9,425 nucleotides of DNA from positions 1-9,425 of the forward strand of contig JAFZDR010000158.1 in the NCBI GenBank assembly GCA_017561105.1, given 5' to 3'. The stretch's first letter is position 1. Every line of letters begins with the position of its first letter. The notes under the pieces are model-generated. The model was given only the letters and a program-made list of their open reading frames with translations, was not told the DNA's origin and did no database searches. The position numbers and the translations under genes are program-made. Source of the DNA: Alistipes sp. (GTDB taxonomy: Bacteria; Bacteroidota; Bacteroidia; Bacteroidales; Rikenellaceae). Shown piece by piece: positions 1 to 7,019 of the stretch.

Positions 1-506
1 ACATTATCCTTGCGGTCATCAATAAATATAGTTTCGGCAGGATCAAGATCATAGTTCGACAACAGATACTCGTAAATTCGGCGATCGGGCTTTCCGATGC
101 CTATTTCGCACGATACCACCTGCTTGTCGAAGTATTCGAATACGGGGAATTCACGCAGATACTCGATATACTCCTTCGACATATTCGAGAGCACATAGAG
201 ATTGTAACCACGCTCTTTCAACTCCTTGATGAGTTGTGCCGTAGGTTCAATCTGCTCCTGATACTCGATAGCGAGTTTCATATTGCCCTTAGCGGTGGCG
301 AGATCGCAACCGCGATACTCTGCCAACGCTTCAGCAACCTTCTCCTCCTCCAGGATACCGAGGTCGTAGTCGGTCCAGAACTGCGGTATTCCCTGCATGT
401 GCGACTTGAAGACAAAGCTGAAGAACTCGTCCAAGTGCTTTGGGAAACGCAGCGGATTGCGAGCCACAACCACGCCTGCAAGGTCGAAAACTATATTTTT
501 AATCAT
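1..506 (-). CDS. HAD-superfamily hydrolase (YihX-like, subfamily IA), 3' end cut by window
   Basis: This is a cytoplasmic HAD-fold hydrolase, probably a phosphatase acting on a small phosphorylated metabolite such as a sugar phosphate; the substrate cannot be told. The 168 complete codons show all four HAD motifs. Motif I is FDLAGVV with the presumed nucleophile D8. Motif II is VLSN with S107. Motif III is GKPD with K139. Motif IV is FIDD with D163/D164, just before the window edge. The segment between motifs I and II is the helical cap. The usual second Asp of motif I (DxD) is Ala10; the related YihX-type group normally has Gly there (DLGN/DLGG), so this points to that branch rather than to a dead enzyme. 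The ATG lies 11 nt after the stop of the GH31 gene, with AGAAAAGAG before it, so it is probably cotranscribed. The family is seen from the motifs; the sugar-phosphate role is inference. Confidence 0.85.
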   Translation of the reverse strand, partial: MIKNIVFDLAGVVVARNPLRFPKHLDEFFSFVFKSHMQGIPQFWTDYDLGILEEEKVAEALAEYRGCDLATAKGNMKLAIEYQEQIEPTAQLIKELKERGYNLYVLSNMSKEYIEYLREFPVFEYFDKQVVSCEIGIGKPDRRIYEYLLSNYDLDPAETIFIDDRKDN

Positions 507-517
507 ATCTCTTTTCT

Positions 518-3160
518 CTATTGTTTGGTTAACAACGCAGCTACGCGAGCGCGGAACTCAGCAGGGAACTTATCCATCTTTGCAACCTCAACAAGGCACT
601 CCTCGAGCGACTTGTAGTAGTTATCGATGCTCCTCTGGATATCCTTAGGGAACTCTGTAATAAAGTTCGGAGCCTGCGAAATGTTCATGTAGAAGTCAGG
701 CATCATACTACCCGAATCGTAATACTTGCCATAGACCTCCTTGAACTCTGCGGTGAGTGGCACGCAACGATTTACAATACCCTGAATACCGAACAACTTA
801 GACTGCTGAGCCAAATCGCCCTCAGCAAACTCAACCTCAACTACGCAACCCTTTGCGCTGTTAATCTCACCAACGAGGATATATGGCGCAAGTGTATAGC
901 CATCGTAGCCCCACTCGCCAGCCTCAGGGTAGCGGTTATACTTGAGCTCCTTGCCATCAACACGAACGGCCTTCGGAGGGTAGTTTGCAGGTAAACGCAC
1001 CTCGTACGATGTAGTAGCCGAAGCACCATCAAATGAACCCTTGCGTGGAGCAACAGTAATAGTAACCTTGTTGCCCTCGGTGCGCTTTGTAACCTTGATA
1101 GTGGAGTAGACCGAAGCGTAATCCTTCGACTTGCCGTCATCCTCATAGATAGTAGCCTCACCGTCACCACCAGGAACGCAAGTCAAAACATAGCTGTTGC
1201 TTGCAACCTGAAGATTGCGTACAGACTTAGGATACATCGGAATAATAGCACCTGCCTTCACAAAATATGGGTTTTCGGCCTGTGTACAATGAATCTCGAC
1301 AAGTTCGTCGCTACCCTCATACATCTTGCCGCTAACCATATTAAACCACTTCTCACCCTTTGGCAACCAAACCTTACGCGAAGCCAAGCCGGTATTCTTA
1401 TCTGCCGGGCTGAGAATTGAAGCAACGAGCATATCGTTACCGAACATAAACTGATCCTTCATCGAATAAGCCAAATCATGCTCAGGGTGCGAGTAGTACA
1501 TCGGACGACACATCGAAACACCAGTATCGAATGTCTCGCGAGCTGCAGCGTAGATATACGGAACGAGTGCATAACGCAAGTGCATGGCTGCACGCATATC
1601 AAACATGTGGTTAGGGAACTGCCATATACGACGCTCAATCTCAGATTTCTTGGTACAGTGGGTCTTGAAGATAGGAGTAAATACACCATACTGCAACCAA
1701 CGCAAGTACATCTCCGGATCGGTAACTCGGGCATCCGACTTGTGGAACATATGACCACCTATATCGTGTCCCCAATAGCCATATCCTACATTCGATGCTG
1801 TAGCAGTAAACCAAGGCAAGAATTGCAATACATCCCAAGCGATGTATGTATCGCCCGAGAAACCTGTCTGGTAGCGGTGCGAGCCAAGACCTCCCCAACG
1901 GTGATAAATCATAGGACGCTCGTTGCCCTTCTGTGCCATGTGATGATCGAAGGTGTGGTTGAGCCAGAAGGTATTATTCAAGTCCTTCACATACTTGCTG
2001 GTTACCCACTGCTGCCAATCGAGCCACCAGAAATCGATGCCCTGCTTCTCGAGTGGTGCAAGGACTGTATCGAAATAGGTATCAGCCCACTTCATCTCCG
2101 ACATCTTGTAAGGTACACCCTTGCCCTCCTCTTTCCAGCCGTAAGCCTCGGTGAAACGCTTGTATGGCTCCTCGTATGGCTGAATACCCGATGCAGGGTG
2201 GAGGTTCAACGAAGTCTTCAAGTTCTGCTTGCGACACCACGAAAGGAATACCTCAGGTGCAGGAAACAACTGCTGCTTCCAAGTGTAACCTGTCCAACCA
2301 ACACGCTGTCCATACTCATCACGCTTTGGATTCTTTGCAGTCAAACCCCAGGTGTCGTGCCAATCCATATCGATAATCAACACATCGATAGGAATGTCCA
2401 ACGAACGCATAGTCTCGACCAAATCACGCAACTCGTTGTCCGAATACTGCCAATAGCGGCTCCACCAATAACCAAATACATACTTTGGAGGGAGTGGAAT
2501 ATCGCCAGCTACGCGAGTGTAGTCCTTCAACGCCTTGGTGTACTCGTGTCCGTATGCAAAGAGGTACAAATCGAGGCGATCGCCCTCAGGACGGCACTCA
2601 ACCCAATTCTTCCAATGTGACTCAACAGGCACAAAGAGGTGACGGGTAGAGTCATCTACCACGCTCCAACCTGCACGCGAGAGCAGACCTGTCTCCATAT
2701 GGCTTCTGCGACTACGGTTCTTTGGATTATCCTCATAACCATAGTAGCCGTCGAGAGTACGGGTAGTACCCATCAAGTTCAAACTATCCTTATCGCCATA
2801 GTGCCATACCACCTTCTTACCGGCAACCACAATCTCTGCCTTAAGGTTCTCTGCCGAGAATTTTGCGCCCTTAATGTAGGTCAATGTTACATTCGAAGTG
2901 GTGATAGTGACCTTCGAGCGGCTGTCACGCACCTTGAATGAAGGCACCTCCAACTTACGATTTACGAATGTGAGCGAAGCTCGATCCTCGAACTTACCAT
3001 CCTCGGCCCACTCCATACGAATCATCTGCGGAGTAAGCACCGTAAATCGTGCATTGCCGACAACGACCTGAGCCTTTTCGTCAGCCTTCGGGTTATTTTC
3101 AGCCGATACAAATGATGGCAACATAAGCACCATTGCGGCTAATACAAGTAGTTTTTTCAT
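518..3160 (-). CDS. Secreted glycoside hydrolase family 31 (alpha-glycosidase, exact specificity unknown)
   Basis: An exported retaining alpha-glycosidase of 880 aa. Residues 1-20 form a signal peptide (MKKLL, hydrophobic core, FVSA|EN). They are followed by a beta-sandwich mutarotase-like N-domain (about 30-225), the GH31 TIM barrel (about 226-560), and beta domains including a DUF5110-like part with YEDDGKS at 672-678. The end, about 785-880, is a helix-rich tail beyond the usual GH31 core. Barrel motifs visible are DMDWH (264-268), WWLDWQQW with nucleophile D381, GFSGDT with acid/base D437, and H501 in FKTHC. In classical alpha-glucosidases the nucleophile motif is DMNE; here it is DWQQ, which I recall from a distinct GH31 branch that also shares the GWTGYTW and LNLHPA motifs. 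The substrate is therefore not called (glucoside, xyloside, galactoside or N-acetylgalactosaminide all remain possible). No SusC/SusD pair or other CAZyme adjoins it. It starts 18 nt after the SPOR-like gene. Confidence 0.93.
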   Translation of the reverse strand: MKKLLVLAAMVLMLPSFVSAENNPKADEKAQVVVGNARFTVLTPQMIRMEWAEDGKFEDRASLTFVNRKLEVPSFKVRDSRSKVTITTSNVTLTYIKGAKFSAENLKAEIVVAGKKVVWHYGDKDSLNLMGTTRTLDGYYGYEDNPKNRSRRSHMETGLLSRAGWSVVDDSTRHLFVPVESHWKNWVECRPEGDRLDLYLFAYGHEYTKALKDYTRVAGDIPLPPKYVFGYWWSRYWQYSDNELRDLVETMRSLDIPIDVLIIDMDWHDTWGLTAKNPKRDEYGQRVGWTGYTWKQQLFPAPEVFLSWCRKQNLKTSLNLHPASGIQPYEEPYKRFTEAYGWKEEGKGVPYKMSEMKWADTYFDTVLAPLEKQGIDFWWLDWQQWVTSKYVKDLNNTFWLNHTFDHHMAQKGNERPMIYHRWGGLGSHRYQTGFSGDTYIAWDVLQFLPWFTATASNVGYGYWGHDIGGHMFHKSDARVTDPEMYLRWLQYGVFTPIFKTHCTKKSEIERRIWQFPNHMFDMRAAMHLRYALVPYIYAAARETFDTGVSMCRPMYYSHPEHDLAYSMKDQFMFGNDMLVASILSPADKNTGLASRKVWLPKGEKWFNMVSGKMYEGSDELVEIHCTQAENPYFVKAGAIIPMYPKSVRNLQVASNSYVLTCVPGGDGEATIYEDDGKSKDYASVYSTIKVTKRTEGNKVTITVAPRKGSFDGASATTSYEVRLPANYPPKAVRVDGKELKYNRYPEAGEWGYDGYTLAPYILVGEINSAKGCVVEVEFAEGDLAQQSKLFGIQGIVNRCVPLTAEFKEVYGKYYDSGSMMPDFYMNISQAPNFITEFPKDIQRSIDNYYKSLEECLVEVAKMDKFPAEFRARVAALLTKQ

Positions 3161-3178
3161 AGTTTTATTGGTTTATTT

Positions 3179-4678
3179 TTATGGTTTCTTCACAACTTTC
3201 ACACTCATATCGGCATTGGCTGCCTTCAAATCGGCAACCACGGCCTCGGCAACAGACTTACCCTCGAAAGTTCCAATCACAAAGGTCGAACCTATACGCG
3301 AGATTGTGCAATCGCTCTTATGGCCAAGAATCAACGACTTCATATCGTCCGACAAGGTCGGAACGCCAGATATTTCGATATTGTATTGGCTCTCGTTTCG
3401 GCGCATATCTTCAACCGTAGGGTAGTATTCGCCATCGACCCATACTGCAATGATTGGATCGCGGAAGCCTATCTTCTTGAGGTATGCAACACCATCTTTA
3501 GCCTCCTGCTCAGTGCGGAAACCTCCTACAAAATAGGCATAAGCGCCGTTATTATAGGCTGTTGTGTACGACAATGGTGTTACACCGCGCAATGCCGAAA
3601 GGTTTGGTCGTTTGGAGAATAAGCCCACACGAATACGATAGATTGTGCCATAGTCGTAAACCTTGGTCTGCGGCACAGGGTTCTTCGAGGTGTAGATTGT
3701 CGGCACCTGCACCTTGATATCCTCGTAATCGATAAAGCTGCGACGCTGCAACGAGAGTTTCGAAAGGCGATAATCGCGATTTTTGAGCTCCGAAACAATT
3801 ATCTTCAACGAATCGACCGAAGTTGTGAGCGAGAGTGACGATGCCAAGCGCATCTCATACTCTGCAAGGGCCTTTTTGCGGGCAAAATAGCCAACCAATG
3901 CATCCGACTGATAGAGGTCGTTATTGTCGTTAATTTCGCGCTCTGCTCGCGCTGTAATATCAGCCGAAAAGTCGAGCATAGGGGTATTTCCGCTACGCTC
4001 CATCAACAAATCGTAGGCGTAGAACTTATTGTAGTAGAGCTGCCCCCATATCGACTTTATGGCATCGTCGAGCTGCGCCATCTCCTGGAGTTTTGCATTG
4101 AACTGCAAAGAGATAGCATCGGACTCGGCCTTCGTAGGCACCTCCATATACTTGCGCTGCAAAGAGAGCAACTCTCCATACTTGGAGATATACTTATCGA
4201 CAAGCCCCTTAACCTCAACCTCGCGACGCTGCGACTTGCGCAAAGTGTTGTAATCTACCGGCGAAAGACGCTCCGAGAAGTAGTCGTTAGCCACCAAATC
4301 GCGCTTTAATCGCGACGGATCGGGCGTGTAGCTGTTTTTATTCTCAACAACCTTCTTCGACTCCTTGCGAAGAGAGGTCGAACCCTTTCCGTTCTTCTCG
4401 TAGAGTGCCAATGCATTTCGTACCTCCTCCTGCGACACTGCAGCAAGCGCCTTGTCATACTCTGCCTGCAAGCGTACAACCTCCTTCTCCAGCGAGAGTA
4501 TCACCGGAGCAAGTTCCTCGCGCTTCGACTCATTCTTCGCATAGTTAACTCTGTTTTCGGCCAATACTGCCATCACAGAGTCGCGTGCAAACATCGCCTT
4601 CTCAAGTTCCTTCGTTCCTTGAGCCTGAACCATAACGGCTGAGAGTATCGCAACAGAAAATATAATTGTTCGTTTCAT
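3179..4678 (-). CDS. Exported coiled-coil protein with C-terminal SPOR-like domains
   Basis: A periplasmic or envelope protein of 499 aa, with no enzymatic motif seen. Residues 1-19 are a signal peptide (MKRTII, hydrophobic stretch, VQA|Q; no lipobox Cys). Residues about 22-310 are charged and helical, with coiled-coil-like stretches (about 40-90 and 145-210). The C-terminus resembles one SPOR domain at about 346-413 (YRIRVGLFSK, then AYFVGGFRTEQEA, then GFRDPIIAVWVDGEY) and a weaker second copy at about 431-498 (YNIEISGVP, then TFVIGTFEGKSVAEAV). SPOR domains bind denuded peptidoglycan, so a cell-wall or septal location is inferred. The ATG at 4678 overlaps the trkH stop as ATGA, which suggests translational coupling and decides the start; a GTG two codons upstream (4684) is also open. 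Exact family is not recognised. Confidence 0.8.
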   Translation of the reverse strand: MKRTIIFSVAILSAVMVQAQGTKELEKAMFARDSVMAVLAENRVNYAKNESKREELAPVILSLEKEVVRLQAEYDKALAAVSQEEVRNALALYEKNGKGSTSLRKESKKVVENKNSYTPDPSRLKRDLVANDYFSERLSPVDYNTLRKSQRREVEVKGLVDKYISKYGELLSLQRKYMEVPTKAESDAISLQFNAKLQEMAQLDDAIKSIWGQLYYNKFYAYDLLMERSGNTPMLDFSADITARAEREINDNNDLYQSDALVGYFARKKALAEYEMRLASSLSLTTSVDSLKIIVSELKNRDYRLSKLSLQRRSFIDYEDIKVQVPTIYTSKNPVPQTKVYDYGTIYRIRVGLFSKRPNLSALRGVTPLSYTTAYNNGAYAYFVGGFRTEQEAKDGVAYLKKIGFRDPIIAVWVDGEYYPTVEDMRRNESQYNIEISGVPTLSDDMKSLILGHKSDCTISRIGSTFVIGTFEGKSVAEAVVADLKAANADMSVKVVKKP

Positions 4679-6117
4679 CGCCACATTCTTATAAATAGAA
4701 ACTGAATAAATCCAAATATCTCAAGACGGCCCATAAGCATAAGAATAGAGCCTTGAATCTTCAAAATAGAAGGAAGCTCGGCGTAGTTATCCAACGAGCC
4801 AACCGCGCCAAAACCTTTTCCTACATTGCCGATAAATGCTACCGACGAAGAGAATGCACTGAGCAAATCCATACCAAACAAGGCGCTCGACAGCGTACCG
4901 AGAAGAATCAGCACGAAGTAGGTTGTCAGGAAGAGTGTTACGGTATTAACCTGTCTATCCTCCTGCAAAATACCGTCAAGGCGAATGCGGATAATTGCGT
5001 TAGGGTGCTGCTGTCCGCGCAGACGCGCCTTCAAGACCTTGCCGTAGAGCAATACACGATCGACCTTTGCACCTCCCGAAGTAGAGCCTGCGCATCCGCA
5101 GATTATCGAGAGGATAATCAGGATAACGATAGCAAACGGTGTCCAAAGGTTGGTATTTGCCGTTGCAAATCCGGTAGTCGAGATAAGCGAAACCACCTGG
5201 AATACCGACTGACGCAGCGAAGTGAAGATATTCTCATAGGTATCGCTAAAATAGAGACTTGCACCGATAAGCAGTGTGGCACCCACGATAATCGCCACAT
5301 ATACACGCACAACCTCCGAGCGGAAGATGTTGTTTGCCTTGCGAGTAAAGGTCGAATAGATAAGTCCGTAGTGAAGGCTCGACATAAACATCACCACAAT
5401 CAAAATCCACTCGATCAACGGGCTGTCGTAGAAGCCGACACTCGCATTCTTTGTTGAAAATCCTCCCGTAGCGCACGCCGACATCGCATGATTTACAGCA
5501 TCGAACCAACGCATACCCGAAACCTTGAGCAATAGGGTAGCAATGATTGTCAAGCCGATATAGATGGTGAGCAAAATCTTCACCACCATCTGGGTGCGAT
5601 AACGGTAGTTATCCTTTGCCAACGATGATAGCTCGATACCCGAAAGCGCCATCTTATTTGTTCCGAGCGACGGCAAAATCAAGAGGGCAAACATCACAAC
5701 GCCCACACCACCGATCCAGTTGGTTGCCGAACGCCAGAAGAGCAAACCCTGTGGCAGCGCCTCGATATCTGTCAGGATAGATGCACCCGTAGTCGTAAAG
5801 CCCGAAACACTCTCGAACCAAGCGTTCACAAGCGTAAACTCTCCACCCCAAATGAGGTATGGGAACATTCCCACAACGCACGAGAGCACCCACGAGCCTA
5901 CAACAATCATAAAGCCCTCCTTGGATGTGATGCTATCGGCCTTCGATACAAAAATCATCGGAAAGGCTCCGAGCAGAAGCGTAAGCAACGCCGAGAGCAA
6001 CAACGGATAGAAGCCTGCATCATTCGACACAAGCGAGATGCCCGCCGACACAGCCATAAAGGCTGAAAGGCAGAGCATAACCGCTCCGACATATCTCAAG
6101 ATTACATTAAATCGCAT
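4675..6117 (-). CDS. trkH: TrkH-family potassium uptake membrane subunit
   Basis: The inner-membrane K+-translocating subunit of a Trk/Ktr-type system, 480 aa, the usual TrkH length, with hydrophobic helices throughout. The four filter loops are readable: SGFTTTGA (105-112), CATGGFS (215-221), STTGF (313-317) and GNVGKGFG (430-437). The conserved GCAGSTSGGAK stretch (341-351, intramembrane gate region) and the C-terminal GRLEIFGF (463-470) are also present. The fourth loop carries Lys434 where, as I recall, most homologues have Pro (NVGPG). The partner RCK-domain subunit TrkA is not in this window, although it often lies beside trkH in Bacteroidales. The ATG at 6117 overlaps the end of the upstream HAMP gene by 11 bp, and the stop overlaps the next gene by 4 bp, so expression is tightly coupled. 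The family call is firm; ion selectivity (K+ versus K+/Na+) is not settled. Confidence 0.95.
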   Translation of the reverse strand: MRFNVILRYVGAVMLCLSAFMAVSAGISLVSNDAGFYPLLLSALLTLLLGAFPMIFVSKADSITSKEGFMIVVGSWVLSCVVGMFPYLIWGGEFTLVNAWFESVSGFTTTGASILTDIEALPQGLLFWRSATNWIGGVGVVMFALLILPSLGTNKMALSGIELSSLAKDNYRYRTQMVVKILLTIYIGLTIIATLLLKVSGMRWFDAVNHAMSACATGGFSTKNASVGFYDSPLIEWILIVVMFMSSLHYGLIYSTFTRKANNIFRSEVVRVYVAIIVGATLLIGASLYFSDTYENIFTSLRQSVFQVVSLISTTGFATANTNLWTPFAIVILIILSIICGCAGSTSGGAKVDRVLLYGKVLKARLRGQQHPNAIIRIRLDGILQEDRQVNTVTLFLTTYFVLILLGTLSSALFGMDLLSAFSSSVAFIGNVGKGFGAVGSLDNYAELPSILKIQGSILMLMGRLEIFGFIQFLFIRMWR

Positions 6118-6916
6118 TTTCGCTCTGCTTTTGATTTGACTTAGAGATGTTTACCAAATTCTCGACATTGTCATGCAACTCCTTTATCTCGTCAATCATT
6201 TCAGCCTTTGGCTTAAATGGCAGCTTAAACGAGAGATAGTCGGACAATGCTCGATTTATCTTGAGAATTGGCTTTACACCGTAGATATAGACGAAATAGT
6301 AGAACATCAGCACGATAGCGATCATCACAAACAATGAGATCAACACCGGAGCTACCGAGCGATATACATTCTTCGAGAGCTGTGCTGCACGCGGAGCGAG
6401 CTGTCCGTGCGAGAGGTTAATGTAGCGCTTAGTCTGATCGACAAAGCGGTTATACGCAGGCTCGTATGTGCTTACATACCATCCGCGGCCGTCAACCTTG
6501 TGAACCTCGACTGTCAGCGAGTCTATCACCACCGACTCGGTTGTGCTATAGTTCTCGGAGAGTCGGCGCAAATCGGCGCTATACATAGCCAATGTATCGA
6601 GTGAGCCCTGCACTGCTAAAGGCGCCTTATCGCGTACCAAAGCGATATTCGAATCGAGGTGAGTCAACGCCTCATCGCACATCGTTCTATACTGCTCATT
6701 ACCGAAAATAGCAACATCCATCATTGCACGACTGTGGTCGTGAGCCGAACTGAGCAACTCCTTTGCAACCTCCATATCGCGGCTGTTTGCCGAGAGAATT
6801 GCCTCGGTGTCGTAGCTCAAATTACTCAACTCGAACAACGATATAACACCCGATACCGACAACAATGCTACGATACTCAAAAATGCTACTGTAACTCTCT
6901 TTCCAATACCTTTCAT
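6107..6916 (-). CDS. Two-TM sensor-like protein with periplasmic helical domain and HAMP, no output domain
   Basis: An inner-membrane protein of 269 aa laid out like the input half of a sensor kinase or chemoreceptor. TM1 is at about 8-28. A periplasmic, mostly helical domain follows (about 30-187, like four-helix-bundle/CHASE3 ligand domains). TM2 is at about 188-212. The cytoplasmic end resembles HAMP, about 213-256: VKPILKI at the start of the first helix, then DEIKEL and VENLV in the second. The protein ends 13 residues later with a charged Ser/Lys/Gln tail; there is no H-box, ATPase, GGDEF or MCP signalling region. Similar short HAMP-only proteins occur in Bacteroides, as far as I recall, so this is probably a complete family member rather than a truncation. 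It is the first gene of the cluster, with its stop inside the trkH start. Its role is unknown; a regulatory or assembly link to TrkH is inference. Confidence 0.8.
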   Translation of the reverse strand: MKGIGKRVTVAFLSIVALLSVSGVISLFELSNLSYDTEAILSANSRDMEVAKELLSSAHDHSRAMMDVAIFGNEQYRTMCDEALTHLDSNIALVRDKAPLAVQGSLDTLAMYSADLRRLSENYSTTESVVIDSLTVEVHKVDGRGWYVSTYEPAYNRFVDQTKRYINLSHGQLAPRAAQLSKNVYRSVAPVLISLFVMIAIVLMFYYFVYIYGVKPILKINRALSDYLSFKLPFKPKAEMIDEIKELHDNVENLVNISKSNQKQSENAI

Positions 6917-6964
6917 ATGCGGATAAAATAAAATTTACTACCTCTGTAAGTCTGTTTTAACTCA

Positions 6965-6972
6965 CAAAGATA
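6965..6972 (-). promoter_or_regulatory. Candidate -7 promoter element for the HAMP-trkH cluster
   Basis: On the minus strand the bases read TATCTTTG, a full match to the Bacteroidetes -7 consensus TAnnTTTG. It lies 48 nt before the ATG at 6916, in the 103 bp gap after mtaB. A clear -33 TTTG is not found at the expected spacing (CATAG lies there), so strength is uncertain. It is the only candidate promoter noticed ahead of the five-gene minus-strand run. Confidence 0.55.
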
Positions 6973-6985
6973 GTAAATTTCCGTA

Positions 6986-7002
6986 TAAAAACTATGTTTT
7001 TA
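6986..7002. repeat. Short AT-rich inverted repeat (7 bp arms, 3 nt loop)
   Basis: TAAAAAC-TAT-GTTTTTA forms a perfect 7 bp hairpin 17 nt past the mtaB stop. It overlaps the place where the -33 region of the next promoter would sit. It could be a poor terminator for mtaB, an operator, or chance in AT-rich DNA; the stem has a single G:C pair and no T-tract follows directly on the minus strand. Confidence 0.3.
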
Positions 7003-7019
7003 ACGATTTTTAGGCAAAT

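Noticed and set aside
1478..2620. Long plus-strand open frame (380 codons) antisense to the GH31 gene
   Set aside because: It is a shadow of the minus-strand gene's codon use. The product is low-complexity in character with no recognisable motif, signal peptide or upstream promoter.
4676..4684. GTG at 4684 as start of the SPOR-like gene
   Set aside because: The ATG at 4678 makes an ATGA junction with the trkH stop and gives a cleaner signal peptide; the GTG adds only two residues.
4753..5457. Plus-strand open frame (234 codons) antisense to trkH
   Set aside because: The trkH frame has clear family motifs throughout; the antisense product is Arg/Asn/Gln/Cys-rich and resembles nothing known.
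6986..7002. AT-rich hairpin as a strong terminator for mtaB
   Set aside because: The stem has one G:C pair and no T-run follows directly on the minus strand; kept only as a low-confidence repeat.
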